Source: Microbacterium oxydans
GTDB lineage: Bacteria > Actinomycetota > Actinomycetes > Actinomycetales > Microbacteriaceae
Length of the DNA stretch: 64,000 nucleotides
NCBI RefSeq assembly: GCF_026559675.1
Contig: NZ_CP092891.1
Span: 3,718,955-3,782,954, forward strand
Reading direction: 5' to 3'
The translations under genes were made by a program, and so were the position numbers. Numbering within the stretch: the stretch's first letter is position 1; every line of letters begins with the position of its first letter. Under the pieces are notes generated by a model. The model saw only the letters and a list, made by a program, of their open reading frames with translations, was not told where the DNA came from and ran no database searches. Shown here in pieces: positions 43,771 to 53,553 of this stretch.

Positions 43771-45720
43771 TCAGCGCCGCGAGCGGCGGTGGCCGACGAT
43801 CAGGAGAGTCGCGCCGAGGACGACCACGGCCGCACCCCCGGCCGCCCAGGCGAACGTCTCGGGTCCGAGTCCGGTCGTGGGCAGAGAGCCGTTCCCGCCG
43901 CCCGTCGAAGGCGTGGGTGTCGGCGTCGGCGTGGGGGTGGGTGTCGGCGTCACGATGACATCGGCGGCGAGGGTGAAGTCCTGCTCCGGAACCGCCTCAC
44001 CGGCTGCGGTGATCACGACCGTACGGGTCGCGGCGCCGACGACGGAGGTTCCGGTCGGGGGCACGACGGTGAGGGTGTAAGTTCCGGGCGGCAGTGCCCC
44101 CAGCCCATAACTGCCGTCCGCATCCGAGGTGAGCTGCTGCGGGGCGCCGGGTCCGGTCACTTCGACCACCACGCCGGCGACGGGTCCTCCGTCGTCGTCG
44201 CGGACCGTGCCGTCGATCGCGCCGAGACGCGCGAGCTCGAAGTCCACGTCGTCGACGTCGACCGCGTCCACCTGCTCATCGCGGACCACCGGGGTGGTGG
44301 CGACGTATCCCGCCGGTGTGCTCATCGTGATCTCGTAGGATCCGGAGACCAGTCCCGGGAAGGTGTAGGCACCGGAGGCGTCGGTGACCCGCGTGAGGGT
44401 CACTCCTCCCGGTCCGACCGCCGTCACCGTCACACCGGGCACGCCCGCGCCGTTCGAGCGCACGACGCCGCTCAGATCCGGGTTCTCGGCGAGCTGGAAA
44501 TCGACGTCCGTGATCGGCACCTCGCTCTCCTCCGGCACGGAGAACGGCGGCGGTTGGACGGCGATCGTGTACCCCGTCGGCGTCGTGATCGTGGCCGTGT
44601 GCGTTCCGACCGCCACCTCGTCGAACAGATAGCGACCGTTCGCGTCGGTGGTCGTCGTGTTGCCGTCGATCGTGACGGTCACTCCGGCGATCGGTGCGCC
44701 CGTGGTGTCCGTCACGTGGCCGGAGACGGCGACGGGGACGATGTCGCGCACCGTGAAGTCCGCGACGCCGTCGACGGTCGTGAGGTCGACGGCCGCGGTC
44801 GTGGCGCCGACCGCGATCTTGCCGTCGGGCGGTTCGACACGCACCGTGTAGCCGTCCGTCGCCACGAAGCCCGGGAACGAGTAGCTGCCGTCGACGGCCG
44901 TCGTCGTGGTCGCGACGACCGTGCCGTTGCCGTCGGTGAGCGACAGCGCGACGCCGGGCAGCGGTCCTGTGGCCTGGTCGGCGACCACTCCCGTGATGTC
45001 GCGGGAGATCGAGGCGAACCAGGTCTGGTAGACGGGGAAGCCCGCGCGACGGGTGAAGATGAAGCTCAGCGAGCTGATCGGGGTGGACGGTTCGAACCAG
45101 GCTGCGGACCCGCTCGTGTCGGCCGCCGCGGCATTGCCGGTCAGCGTCAGGGTGGCAGCGTCCCACGTGGGGACGTCGTCCACGGCACCGGTACAGGACG
45201 GCTTTCCCACCACCGCCGGGGCGCAGTAGTTGAACCGGTCCCTGAGGCCGATCTCGGTGGCGTCGAGCACGTGCCCGTCGGGGGCCACGGCGCGGATGCG
45301 CACGCTGTCGGAGTCGATGTCGCCGAGCGCGAATGCCCATCCGGACGTCGGGGTCGGTGCGGCGAACGAGTAGGTCGTCGTGGACGGGCTCGTCGCGTTG
45401 TCCGCCTTGGGTCGCAGGTTCAGGTATCCCTGGTCCCTGCTGGAGCCGTACTTGGCACCGATGGGCGTCCCTGCGGACAGCCACGTCGAGGCACCGGAGA
45501 TCACGCCCACCTGGCCGGACCGCGAGTCGCTCGTCATCGTCGCGGTGAGCGCGGGCTGAGCCGCGATCTGCACCGTCGTCGTGTACGCACCGCCCGTGCC
45601 GGCGAGCGCCTGCCAGCTCGCCCAGGACGTCGTCGTGGCAGCGGCAGCGGGTGTCGTCCCCACCATCACGGCGACGAGGGCGAGGGTTGCGACGAGGATT
45701 CCGCTGCGACGCAGGCGCAT
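43771..45720 (-). CDS. Sortase-anchored surface protein with repeated Cna-B/carboxypeptidase-regulatory-like domains
   Basis: The 649-residue protein has a signal peptide ending in TTPAAAA and an N-terminal ~220-residue domain. About five repeats of ~75 residues follow, built on 'GVVADQATGPLPGVALSLTD' and 'YSFPGFV' patterns typical of SdrD/Cna-B stalk domains. A TP-repeat linker leads to LPTTG, a membrane helix and the tail HRRSRR. The LPxTG motif and tail mark covalent cell-wall attachment. It is probably an adhesin stalk; the ligand is unknown. ATG 45720 is preceded by TACGCT and six bases. Confidence 0.88.
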   Translation of the reverse strand: MRLRRSGILVATLALVAVMVGTTPAAAATTTSWASWQALAGTGGAYTTTVQIAAQPALTATMTSDSRSGQVGVISGASTWLSAGTPIGAKYGSSRDQGYLNLRPKADNATSPSTTTYSFAAPTPTSGWAFALGDIDSDSVRIRAVAPDGHVLDATEIGLRDRFNYCAPAVVGKPSCTGAVDDVPTWDAATLTLTGNAAAADTSGSAAWFEPSTPISSLSFIFTRRAGFPVYQTWFASISRDITGVVADQATGPLPGVALSLTDGNGTVVATTTTAVDGSYSFPGFVATDGYTVRVEPPDGKIAVGATTAAVDLTTVDGVADFTVRDIVPVAVSGHVTDTTGAPIAGVTVTIDGNTTTTDANGRYLFDEVAVGTHTATITTPTGYTIAVQPPPFSVPEESEVPITDVDFQLAENPDLSGVVRSNGAGVPGVTVTAVGPGGVTLTRVTDASGAYTFPGLVSGSYEITMSTPAGYVATTPVVRDEQVDAVDVDDVDFELARLGAIDGTVRDDDGGPVAGVVVEVTGPGAPQQLTSDADGSYGLGALPPGTYTLTVVPPTGTSVVGAATRTVVITAAGEAVPEQDFTLAADVIVTPTPTPTPTPTPTPSTGGGNGSLPTTGLGPETFAWAAGGAAVVVLGATLLIVGHRRSRR

Positions 45721-45726
45721 GCGGTC

Positions 45727-45732
45727 AGCGTA
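45727..45732 (-). promoter_or_regulatory. -10 element (TACGCT) for the leaderless surface-protein gene
   Basis: TACGCT on the minus strand is followed by six bases and the ATG at 45720. No Shine-Dalgarno sequence is seen. A GGTATACC palindrome lies a few bases further upstream. Confidence 0.4.
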
Positions 45733-45772
45733 CTGGTATACCGGACGATCGAAAAGTGAATGTTTGCTGCGA

Positions 45773-46195
45773 CTACTCGTCGGAGATCAGCCGCTTGCCC
45801 AGCGCGATCGTGTCATCGACCTCGTACCCCAGCCGCCGGTAGAAGTCGACGACCTGCGCGTTGGCGGTGCGGACCTGGAGCGAGACCTTCGGGCAACCGC
45901 GCGCGCGGAGCTCCGCCTCGACGTGCGCCACGAGGTCGCGGCCGACCCCCAGCCCCCGCGAATCCGGCTGCGTGGCGAGGAAGTTCATCCAGCCGCGGTG
46001 CCCGTCGTATCCGGCCATGACGGAACCGAGGATGCGTCCGGAGTCGTCTTCCGCCACCACGAAGAGCTCGGGCTGCACCGTCGCCTTCCGCGCGATGTCC
46101 TTTCGCGGATCGTTCCAGGGTCGGGTGAGTCCTGCCGCCTCCCAGAGAGCGATGACGGGCTCGGTGTCTTCGGGCTGGAACGGACGGATGCGCAT
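45773..46195 (-). CDS. GNAT-family N-acetyltransferase (YpeA-like)
   Basis: The 140-residue protein is a small GNAT enzyme. It begins MRIRPFQPEDTEPVIALWEAAGL, has the acetyl-CoA loop SRGLGVGRDLVAHVEAELRARG at about residues 84-105, and ends with NAQVVDFYRRLGYEVDDTIALGKRL. It resembles YpeA-type proteins of unknown acceptor. ATG 46195 is chosen since it gives the conserved N-terminus. It is the last of a small minus-strand group with the two reductase-type genes. Confidence 0.85.
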   Translation of the reverse strand: MRIRPFQPEDTEPVIALWEAAGLTRPWNDPRKDIARKATVQPELFVVAEDDSGRILGSVMAGYDGHRGWMNFLATQPDSRGLGVGRDLVAHVEAELRARGCPKVSLQVRTANAQVVDFYRRLGYEVDDTIALGKRLISDE

Positions 46196-46230
46196 CCCTC
46201 CAGCCTTCCAGATCGCGGGGTCCCGCCCCG

Positions 46231-46881
46231 TCAGCCCTCGCGTGAGAACGTGACGTGGACCACGCCGGACTCGGCGACCTCCGAGGTCGCCCGGTACCCG
46301 TTCTCGAGCCCGCGGAGGTCGTCCCACAGGCGGATGCCGCTGCCGATCAGAATCGGCGTGATGCCGACGTGCAGCTCGTCGACGAGACCCGCGCGCAGGT
46401 ACTCGCGCACGGTCGTCGCGCCGCCTCCCACGCGCACGTCCTGTCCGCCCGCGGCCTCGACGGCCAGGCGGAGGGCCTCTTCCGGCGACGCGGAGAGGAA
46501 ATGGAAGCTCGTGCCGTTCGCGAACTCGATCGACGGACGCGGCGTGTGGGTGAGGACGAAGACCGGCGCGCGGAACGGCGGCTCTTCTCCCCACCAGCCG
46601 CGCCAGTCCGGGTCGTCCGGGTTGGCGTGGAGTCCGAACATCCCGGCGCCCATGATCTCGGCGCCGATGTTCTCGAAGTAGTGGGCGGCGTACTTCTCGT
46701 CCACCCCGGTGGTGCCCGCGCCGCTGGTGTCGTGGAAGACGCGCTCGTGGAAGGTGCGCGTCGCGGTGTATGCGGCCGTGAGGCGCCCCCAGTCCTCGCC
46801 GAACGGGTTCTCCGGCGTCTGATCCGTGGTCGTGGCGAAGCCGTCGAGCGAGATGTTGAGATCGACGCGAACACGGGTCAT
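46231..46881 (-). CDS. Dihydrofolate reductase-like (RibD C-terminal domain) protein
   Basis: The 216-residue protein has the RibD_C fold: VRVDLNISLDGFATTTDQTPENPFGEDWG, ENIGAEIMGAGMFG and VRVGGGATTVREYLRAGLVDELHVGITPILIGSGIRLWD. It is a second, distinct member of the family in this window, only distantly similar to the one at 26.3 kb. The substrate is unknown. ATG 46881 follows GGAGG. Confidence 0.88.
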   Translation of the reverse strand: MTRVRVDLNISLDGFATTTDQTPENPFGEDWGRLTAAYTATRTFHERVFHDTSGAGTTGVDEKYAAHYFENIGAEIMGAGMFGLHANPDDPDWRGWWGEEPPFRAPVFVLTHTPRPSIEFANGTSFHFLSASPEEALRLAVEAAGGQDVRVGGGATTVREYLRAGLVDELHVGITPILIGSGIRLWDDLRGLENGYRATSEVAESGVVHVTFSREG

Positions 46882-47025
46882 GGGTGCCTCCGGAGACTGC
46901 GCGGGATTGCCCCGTCGAGCGACGGGCCGTCCCCAGCGTCCGCGCTCCCTCCGCCCGATGTCAGGAGCGCCGTCCGCCGACCTGCGGATCCCACGGGCGC
47001 AGGAAGGCGTTCGGCGCTCACGACC

Positions 47026-48081
47026 TCAGACGGGATCGCCCTGGACCGGGCCCTCCGTGTTCGGCTTCCATCCGAGTGCCGGAGCCACGTGCGTGGCGAA
47101 GGCCTCCAGGACGTGCAGGTTGTACTCCGGTCCGAGCTGGTTCGGGATCGTGAGCAGGAGGGTGTCGGCGGCCATCACGGCCTCGTCCTGCTTCAGCTGC
47201 GCGATCAGCACGTCGGGCTCCGCGGCATACGTCTTGCCGAACGTGGAGCGGAACCCGTCGATGATGCCGATCTGGTCGGCGTTCTCCTCGCTGCGCAGCC
47301 CGAAGTACGCGCGGTCCATGTCGGACACGAGCGGGAATACGCTGCGGCTGACCGATACCCGCGGCCGACCGGTGTGTCCGGCGGCCTTGTACGCGGAGCG
47401 GAACAGCTCGATCTGCTCGCGCTGCAGCTCGTGGAACGGCTGTCCGGTGGCCTCGGTCACGAGCGTCGAGCTCATCATGTTGAGACCCTTGCGCCCGGTC
47501 TCCTCGGCCGTGGCACGAGATCCGGATCCCCACCAGATGTGGTCGCGGAGGGTCGGAGACTGCGGCTCGATCTGCAGGTAGCGCCCGGCGCCCACCATCC
47601 GCGGATCCCCGGGGGCGATGCCCTCGCCGTCGATCGCACGCAGGAACAGGTCGAACTTCTCGCGCGCCAGCACGCTGCCGCGCTCGGTGTCCTCCTCGTC
47701 GACGTAGCCGAACGTCTCATAGCCGCGCAGCGCCGTCTCGGGTGACCCACGGCTCACGCCGAGGGCGATGCGGCCGTCGGCGATCAGGTCGAGGGCGGCC
47801 GCCTCCTCCGCGAACTGGAACGGGTTCTCGTACCGCATGTCGATCACACCGGTGCCGACCTCGATGCGCTTCGTGCGCGCGGCCATCGCGGAGAGGAGGG
47901 GCATGGGAGATGCCGCCTGGCGGGCCCAGTGGTGCACGCGCACCGAGGCGCCGTTCACGCCGATCTCGTCGGCCCCTTCGGCGATCTCGATCGTCTGCTT
48001 CAACATGTCGCCCGCCGTGCGGGTCGCCGAACCGGGAACGTCGGCGTAGTGCCCGAACGAAAGGAATCCGAAAGCCTTCAT
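47026..48081 (-). CDS. LLM-class flavin-dependent oxidoreductase
   Basis: The 351-residue protein belongs to the luciferase-like monooxygenase family, with a TIM-barrel pattern: FGFLSFGHYAD, NGASVRVHHWARQAASPMPLLSAMAARTKRIEVGTGVIDM and IADGRIALGVSRGSPET. It would use FMN or F420; the sequence does not decide which. ATG 48081 has no good Shine-Dalgarno sequence. It lies downstream of the methyltransferase gene on the same strand with a 28-bp gap. Confidence 0.88.
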   Translation of the reverse strand: MKAFGFLSFGHYADVPGSATRTAGDMLKQTIEIAEGADEIGVNGASVRVHHWARQAASPMPLLSAMAARTKRIEVGTGVIDMRYENPFQFAEEAAALDLIADGRIALGVSRGSPETALRGYETFGYVDEEDTERGSVLAREKFDLFLRAIDGEGIAPGDPRMVGAGRYLQIEPQSPTLRDHIWWGSGSRATAEETGRKGLNMMSSTLVTEATGQPFHELQREQIELFRSAYKAAGHTGRPRVSVSRSVFPLVSDMDRAYFGLRSEENADQIGIIDGFRSTFGKTYAAEPDVLIAQLKQDEAVMAADTLLLTIPNQLGPEYNLHVLEAFATHVAPALGWKPNTEGPVQGDPV

Positions 48082-48109
48082 GATCTATTCCAACGCATGG
48101 ATCGCTTCT

Positions 48110-49621
48110 CTATTCCTCGGGCACCAGGATGCCGTCCAGCACGAGCGATCGGATGCGGGGCTCGAGCTCCGCCCAGAGGTCGGGCAGGGGCACCTCGAAG
48201 AGCTCGGCCAGCGCGGCGGCGATCTGCACCACCGTGAGCTCGCCATCGCAGGCGCCGACGAATCCGGCGAGCGCCGGGTCGACGGCGACCGTGCGGCTGA
48301 AGCCGCCGCCCTGTCGCAGCTCGATCACGCTTGGGTCGTCGTTGCCGGGGAGGAGGTGCCGTGCTTCGGTGACGTCGGCCGCCACGACCAGCGTCGCGGG
48401 CATCCCTTCTGCGAGGGCATCGTGCGCGACGAGCCCCGTGCCCAGCGCGGCGCCCACGTTCGACACGTGCTGGGCGAGGCGCTCCGTGCGGCGCAGGGGC
48501 AGGCCCGATGTCCCTCGGCGCATCAGGACGTAGCCGAAGCCGATCGAGGTGACCGCGCGCGCCGCGAAGTCGTCCAGCCATGCGGTGAGCAGCGGCGTGA
48601 AGGAGGGGTCGCGGGGCGTCGTGCCTCCGTCGCGGATCCACAGTTCCGCGTAGCCGAGGGGCGAGAGCTCCTCGCGTTCGATCACCCAGAGGTCGAGCTC
48701 GGCCGGCACCCAGGCTTCCAGTCGTGCGAGCCCGGAGACTCCGGCCCGGGACTCCCAGTTCCCGAGCAGCTGCGCGATGCCGTTCTGCGTGAGGAAGGCC
48801 GGCGCGGAGCGGACGAACTGCTCGACCAGGGCATCGCCCACCAGCCCGCCGTCGCGGTACTCGTACGCGGGCACGCCCTCCACGCGCGGCGTGATCACGA
48901 ACGGCGGGTTGGAGACGATGAGGTCGAACGCCTCGCCCGCGACCGGCTCGAACATGCTGCCGTGCCGGAACTCGATGTTCGCCACCCCGTTGAGGCGGGC
49001 GTTGAGCTCCGCGAAGGCGAGGGCGCGGGCCGAGATGTCGGTGGCGACGACGGTGCCCGCCCTGCGCGCGACGAGAAGGGCCTGGATGCCGCATCCGGTG
49101 CCGAGGTCGAGCGCGCGATCGACCTCGATCGGCACGATGGTCTCGGCGAGCGTGCGGGATGCTCCTCCGACGCCGAGCACGTGATCGGGCGGCAGCGCGC
49201 CGTCGAGCGCCACCTCGTCGAGGTCGCTCGCGATCCACCACTCCCCGACGCCATCCGCGTCGACGAACGACTGCGGGCGCAGCAGGGCCGTGGGCGTCAC
49301 GGTGTCCGCGTCGGCGGTCGCGAGACCGAGCGCGACGAGCCCGGCCACTCCGAGCTGCGGCAGGGCGTCCGCGACGGGTCCGCGTGCTTGCGGCATCCCC
49401 AGCACGAGAAGCCGCCCGAGCGTGGCGAGCACACCGTCGTCTCCGGCGATCGCAAGCAGGATCGGCTCCCGCATCCCGCGGGCGAGGGCGTCGTCCGCCT
49501 CCTCGCCCCACAGCCGCCGGAGAGGCTCGGAGCGGAGGTCCGCCGCGTCGAGGTCGGCGGCGAGAGCGGCACTGCGGAGCGGGTCGGGGACGGGTGCGGG
49601 GGCGACGGACACGGCCGTCAC
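48110..49621 (-). CDS. N5-glutamine-type methyltransferase with an N-terminal helical domain
   Basis: The 503-residue protein has a ~130-residue N-terminal helical domain, then a class I methyltransferase. The SAM-binding motif is LDLGTGCGIQALLVARRAGTVVATDISARALAFAELNARLNG (about residues 168-209), followed by the catalytic NPPF (LIVSNPPFVITPR). The NPPF motif marks HemK/PrmC-type enzymes, which methylate glutamine or nucleic-acid bases. This two-domain form is common in actinobacteria, with no proven target. GTG 49621 is the start. It faces the DUF6049-murJ operon across 98 bp. Confidence 0.87.
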   Translation of the reverse strand: MTAVSVAPAPVPDPLRSAALAADLDAADLRSEPLRRLWGEEADDALARGMREPILLAIAGDDGVLATLGRLLVLGMPQARGPVADALPQLGVAGLVALGLATADADTVTPTALLRPQSFVDADGVGEWWIASDLDEVALDGALPPDHVLGVGGASRTLAETIVPIEVDRALDLGTGCGIQALLVARRAGTVVATDISARALAFAELNARLNGVANIEFRHGSMFEPVAGEAFDLIVSNPPFVITPRVEGVPAYEYRDGGLVGDALVEQFVRSAPAFLTQNGIAQLLGNWESRAGVSGLARLEAWVPAELDLWVIEREELSPLGYAELWIRDGGTTPRDPSFTPLLTAWLDDFAARAVTSIGFGYVLMRRGTSGLPLRRTERLAQHVSNVGAALGTGLVAHDALAEGMPATLVVAADVTEARHLLPGNDDPSVIELRQGGGFSRTVAVDPALAGFVGACDGELTVVQIAAALAELFEVPLPDLWAELEPRIRSLVLDGILVPEE

Positions 49622-49658
49622 TCTACGCGTCTTCAGGGTTCTCCTGCCCCGGGCCTCC

Positions 49659-49664
49659 TAGAAT
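49659..49664 (+). promoter_or_regulatory. Candidate -10 (TAGAAT) for the DUF6049-murJ operon
   Basis: TAGAAT lies 55 bp before the ATG at 49720, in the short gap between divergent genes. A -35 match is not clear. Confidence 0.35.
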
Positions 49665-49719
49665 CGCTAGGTCAGTACTCACGAGCAGCCTCCTTTCCGG
49701 GCGTTCGAGGAAGACCTTC

Positions 49720-51903
49720 ATGACCGCGACCACCCCCGATACCGGCCTCCGTGCGCGCCTGCGACGGCTCGCAGGCAGGACCGCGGTTTTCGCGATCGTC
49801 CTGGGCGGCTGCGCCCTCGCCGCTCCGGGCTCGGCGTTCGCGGCGGATCAGTCCTCGTCCGACGACGAGCAGAGCGTGGAACTCCACGTGTCGGCGGGTC
49901 TCCGCGGCATCGTCACCCCCGGGTCGTCGACCACGGCTGTGCTCACGGTGGAGAACGACACGGAGTCGCCTCTGTCCGGCGGTCAGGTCCAGGTCGAGCT
50001 CAACCGCACGCCGTTGACGGACGATGAGGCGCTGTCGGCCTGGCTCGACGACGGTGAGGCAGCGGGCAGGTTCGCGGCGATCGGCGCCGATGAGACCGAC
50101 GCGATCCAGGCCGGGGAGTCGGCGACGACCACGGTCTTCGTGTCGGAGAACACGCTCGGCACCCTCTCACCCGGCGTGTACCCGCTGCGCGCCGAGCTCA
50201 CGGGCACGACGGTCGGCGGCGCCGACGACAGCGAGGATGCCGGGACCGCGACGGCGACCAGCGTCCTCGTCGTGCCCCGCACCGGGACGGCGCAGATCGG
50301 GGTTCTCGTCCCGATCACCGCGACCCCCGAGGGCGGATCGCTGCTCACGGCCGACGAGCTCAACACGCTCACGGGGCCGGAAGGGGCGCTGACCGCGCAG
50401 CTCGACGGCGTCGCGGGGACCACCGCGGTGCTCGCCATCGACCCGTCGATCCCCGCCGCGATCCGCGTGCTCGGCACGTCCGCTCCGGAGAGCGCCAAGC
50501 AGTGGCTCTCTCGCCTCGACGACCTCCCGAACACCCGGTTCGCCCTGCAGTTCGGCGATGCGGATGCCGCGGCACAGGCCCAGGCGGGTCTGCCCGAGCT
50601 CCTCCAGCCGACGACGTTCGCCCCGTTCCTCAACGCCGCGAACTTCCCCCAGACACCGGCCACGGTCCCGCCGACCGGTGCCGCCGACGCGACGCCGGGT
50701 CCGACGCCGGAGCCCACCGAATCGCCCGCCCTCCCCGGCGATGAGGAGCTCACGGCGATCGACGGCGCCCTGCCGAACATCCTCTGGCCCGACGACGGTC
50801 TCACGCAGAAGGATCTCGCCGCCTTCGCGGGATACCTCGGAGAGGACACGACCACGATCGTCTCCTCGTCTTCCGTCGGTGGGAAGAGCGCCGCGCACGC
50901 CAAGGCCGGCGGTCACGATCTCCTCGTCACCGACGCCCCGTCCTCCGCGACCCTGTCGGACGTCGCCGCCGAGACCAACACTCTCGATCGCCAGCGACTC
51001 CTCGCCGCTGCCGCCGGCCGTCTCTCGCTGGCGCAGTCGCGGACGCCGGGCGCCCCACTGCTGATCGGACTCGATCGCGACGAGAATCGGTCGGCCGATG
51101 CGCTGCGCGATGCCATCGCCGCGGCCGACACCGTCGGGTTCGAGCTCTCGTCACTCCGCGCGAAGCCGACGGTGAGCGCGACCGTCGTCGACGATGCCGA
51201 TCCCGCCCGCGCGGCCGCCGTGAAGAGCCTCCTCGCCGATGAGACGTCGCTCACCTCCTTCTCCTCGATCCTCGCCGACCCCCAGGTGCTGCTGAGCCCC
51301 GAGCGGATCAAGATCCTGCGCACGATGGCCGTGGGCACCTCGCCGACCGCGTTCGCCGAGAACCTCCAGGCGCACCGCTCGCAGACCACCGCGACCCTTG
51401 CCGCCGTCAGCATCCCCCCGTCCAGCACCATCCAGCTGCTCACGGCCAACGCCGACCTGCCGATCGCGGTGCGCAATGACCTGCCGTGGCCGGTCAAGGT
51501 CCGGCTCTTCGTCTCGCCCACCGATGCGCGACTCGACGTCAAGCCGATGAACGAGACCGACGTGCAGGCGAACTCCACCACCCGCGTCAAGGTGCCCGTC
51601 TCGGCGCGCGTGGGCAGTGGCGAGGTCGATCTCCGGCTCAGCCTGTACAGCCCCACGGGCGTGCAGATCCAGGGAACCGAATCCATCCGGGTGGCTGTCC
51701 GGGCCGAGTGGGAGACCATCGGGCTCGCCATCTTCGGCGGCATCACGGTCGTGCTGATCGCGCTCGGCGTCATCCGCACCGTCCGTCGGAAGCGTCGCGA
51801 AGCCGCCGAGGAATCCGCCGTCGAGGCGCAGATCGAAGCATTGGAAGAGGACGCCGTGGAAGATCGACCGGGGGCCACCGCGACCGAAGACAAGCATGAG
51901 TAG
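49720..51903 (+). CDS. DUF6049 family membrane-anchored protein (Rv3909-like)
   Basis: The 727-residue protein has a signal peptide (AVFAIVLGGCALAAPGSAFAAD), a long extracytoplasmic part, and a C-terminal membrane helix (IGLAIFGGITVVLIALGVI) with a basic/acidic tail. The last extracytoplasmic domain has the Ig-like pattern of this family. It corresponds by place and shape to M. tuberculosis Rv3909, upstream of mviN, and is presumed to take part in cell-wall assembly; that is inferred from synteny. ATG 49720 follows GAGGAAG. The gene overlaps murJ by eight bases. Confidence 0.88.
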   Translation: MTATTPDTGLRARLRRLAGRTAVFAIVLGGCALAAPGSAFAADQSSSDDEQSVELHVSAGLRGIVTPGSSTTAVLTVENDTESPLSGGQVQVELNRTPLTDDEALSAWLDDGEAAGRFAAIGADETDAIQAGESATTTVFVSENTLGTLSPGVYPLRAELTGTTVGGADDSEDAGTATATSVLVVPRTGTAQIGVLVPITATPEGGSLLTADELNTLTGPEGALTAQLDGVAGTTAVLAIDPSIPAAIRVLGTSAPESAKQWLSRLDDLPNTRFALQFGDADAAAQAQAGLPELLQPTTFAPFLNAANFPQTPATVPPTGAADATPGPTPEPTESPALPGDEELTAIDGALPNILWPDDGLTQKDLAAFAGYLGEDTTTIVSSSSVGGKSAAHAKAGGHDLLVTDAPSSATLSDVAAETNTLDRQRLLAAAAGRLSLAQSRTPGAPLLIGLDRDENRSADALRDAIAAADTVGFELSSLRAKPTVSATVVDDADPARAAAVKSLLADETSLTSFSSILADPQVLLSPERIKILRTMAVGTSPTAFAENLQAHRSQTTATLAAVSIPPSSTIQLLTANADLPIAVRNDLPWPVKVRLFVSPTDARLDVKPMNETDVQANSTTRVKVPVSARVGSGEVDLRLSLYSPTGVQIQGTESIRVAVRAEWETIGLAIFGGITVVLIALGVIRTVRRKRREAAEESAVEAQIEALEEDAVEDRPGATATEDKHE

Positions 51904-53509
51904 TCTCGGTCGCGCCAGCGCCATCATCGGCGCCGGCACCATGGTGTCGCGCGTCACGGGACTGTTGCGCAGCATCGTGCTGGTCGGAGTGATCGGGTCG
52001 GTCAGCTCCGAAGCGGCCGATGCGTTCGCCGTCGCCAACCAGCTTCCCAACAATGTCTTCTCCTTGATCTCGGTCGGCATCCTCACCGCGGTGATCGTGC
52101 CGCAGATCGTGAAGGCGTCGGCAGCGGCCGACGGCGGCAACGCGTACATCTCCAAGCTGTTCACGCTGGGAACCGTCGTCCTCGTCGCGATCGCAGGCCT
52201 GGCGACTATCGCGTCCCCCTGGCTCGTCTGGGTGTCCGCCGACGGCGATCCGGCCCAGCAGGCGCTGGCGACCGCGTTCGCCTACTGGTGCATGCCGCAG
52301 ATCCTGTTCTACGGGCTCTACGCCCTACTGGGCGAAGCTCTGAATGCCCGTCGGATCTTCGGGCCGTTCACCTGGGCTCCCGTCGTCAACAACCTGATCT
52401 CCATCGTCGGCTTCCTCCTCATCGCCGCGTTCTTCGGCGGACCGCTGACCGACGTTCCGGACTGGACTCCGGAGATGATCGCCGCACTCGGGGGGACGGC
52501 GACGCTCGGCATCGTGGTGCAAGCGGGAGTCCTCCTGCTGTTCTGGCGGCGGACCGGGCTGTCGCTGCGACCCGATTTCCGCTGGCGCGGTGTCGGTCTG
52601 GGGGCGACCGGCCGCCTCGCTGGTTGGACCCTCCTGATGGCGATCGCCAGTCTCACTGCCGGCACGATCCAGGGCCGGATCGCCTTCGCCGCGGCCGGCG
52701 ACGGGGCGTCGGTCGCGACGATGCAGTACGCCTGGCTGATCTTCATGCTTCCGTATTCGATCATCGTGCTGTCCATCGGGACGCCGTATTTCACACAGAT
52801 CAGCGAGCACGCGGTGGCAGGGCGGGATGACGAGGTCCGCGCCGACATCGCCCGCAGCATCCGGACACTGTTCTTCTTCATCGCGGCGGCGATGGCGGCG
52901 ATCATCGCGGCGATCCTCCCGGCGTCGCGCGTGTTCACGGCGAACGCCTCCGACGCGCAGGCGGCCGCCCTCGTCCTGCTCTGCTATCTGGTGAGTCTGC
53001 TCCCCCTGACGGTGCTCTTCATCGTGCAGCGCACCTTCTACGCCTATGGGGATACACGCACACCGTTCTGGTTCACGCTCTTCCAGAGTGCTCTCATCGT
53101 CGTCACCGCACTCGTCGCGCAGTGGCTCTACGTCTCGGACGTGATCCCCGTCACCGCCCTCGCAGCGGCCATCGCGCTCGGCCAGTCGCTCGCCAGCACC
53201 GTTCAGACCATCGTCGCGAGCTGGCTGCTGCACCGGAAGATCGGCGGGCTGAAGATCGGCTCGTGGTTCACGGCCATCCTGCGCTTCGCGGTCGCCGCGG
53301 TTCCCGCGGGGCTCGCGGGCTGGGGAGTGTTCCTTCTCCTCGGCGGCGCCGACGGCTGGACGACCAGCAACAAGGTTCTCGGAGTTCTCGGCACCGCGAT
53401 CATCGGCCTCGTCGTCGTGGTCGTCTACGTCGCGATCCTGGCCCTCATGCGCGCACCCGAGCTCAAGGCCGCCGGCGCGCTCGTGCGCCGTTTCCTCCCC
53501 GGCCGCTGA
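51896..53509 (+). CDS. murJ: Lipid II flippase MurJ
   Basis: The 537-residue protein is a MurJ/MviN flippase with about fourteen membrane helices. It starts RASAIIGAGTMVSRVTGLLRSIVL, the conserved first helix, and contains YALLGEALNARRIFGPFTWAPVVNNLISI and FIVQRTFYAYGDTRTPFWFTLFQS, typical of the family. It moves the peptidoglycan precursor lipid II across the membrane. The cytoplasmic kinase-like extension seen in mycobacterial MviN is absent. It overlaps the preceding DUF6049 gene by eight bases. Confidence 0.95.
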   Translation: MSSLGRASAIIGAGTMVSRVTGLLRSIVLVGVIGSVSSEAADAFAVANQLPNNVFSLISVGILTAVIVPQIVKASAAADGGNAYISKLFTLGTVVLVAIAGLATIASPWLVWVSADGDPAQQALATAFAYWCMPQILFYGLYALLGEALNARRIFGPFTWAPVVNNLISIVGFLLIAAFFGGPLTDVPDWTPEMIAALGGTATLGIVVQAGVLLLFWRRTGLSLRPDFRWRGVGLGATGRLAGWTLLMAIASLTAGTIQGRIAFAAAGDGASVATMQYAWLIFMLPYSIIVLSIGTPYFTQISEHAVAGRDDEVRADIARSIRTLFFFIAAAMAAIIAAILPASRVFTANASDAQAAALVLLCYLVSLLPLTVLFIVQRTFYAYGDTRTPFWFTLFQSALIVVTALVAQWLYVSDVIPVTALAAAIALGQSLASTVQTIVASWLLHRKIGGLKIGSWFTAILRFAVAAVPAGLAGWGVFLLLGGADGWTTSNKVLGVLGTAIIGLVVVVVYVAILALMRAPELKAAGALVRRFLPGR

Positions 53510-53553
53510 TCGCACACGGAGGCGTCTCCCAGGGCGGTGGCGCACACTGCTGA

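Noticed and set aside
43915..43960. Repetitive sequence that could suggest a tandem repeat locus
   Set aside because: It encodes the Thr-Pro linker of the surface protein and is explained by coding function.
48092..48116. SigR/SigH-like promoter (GGAAT-N17-GTT, minus strand) before the flavin oxidoreductase
   Set aside because: The spacer is 17 rather than the 18-19 expected and no redox role is known for the gene; kept only as a note.
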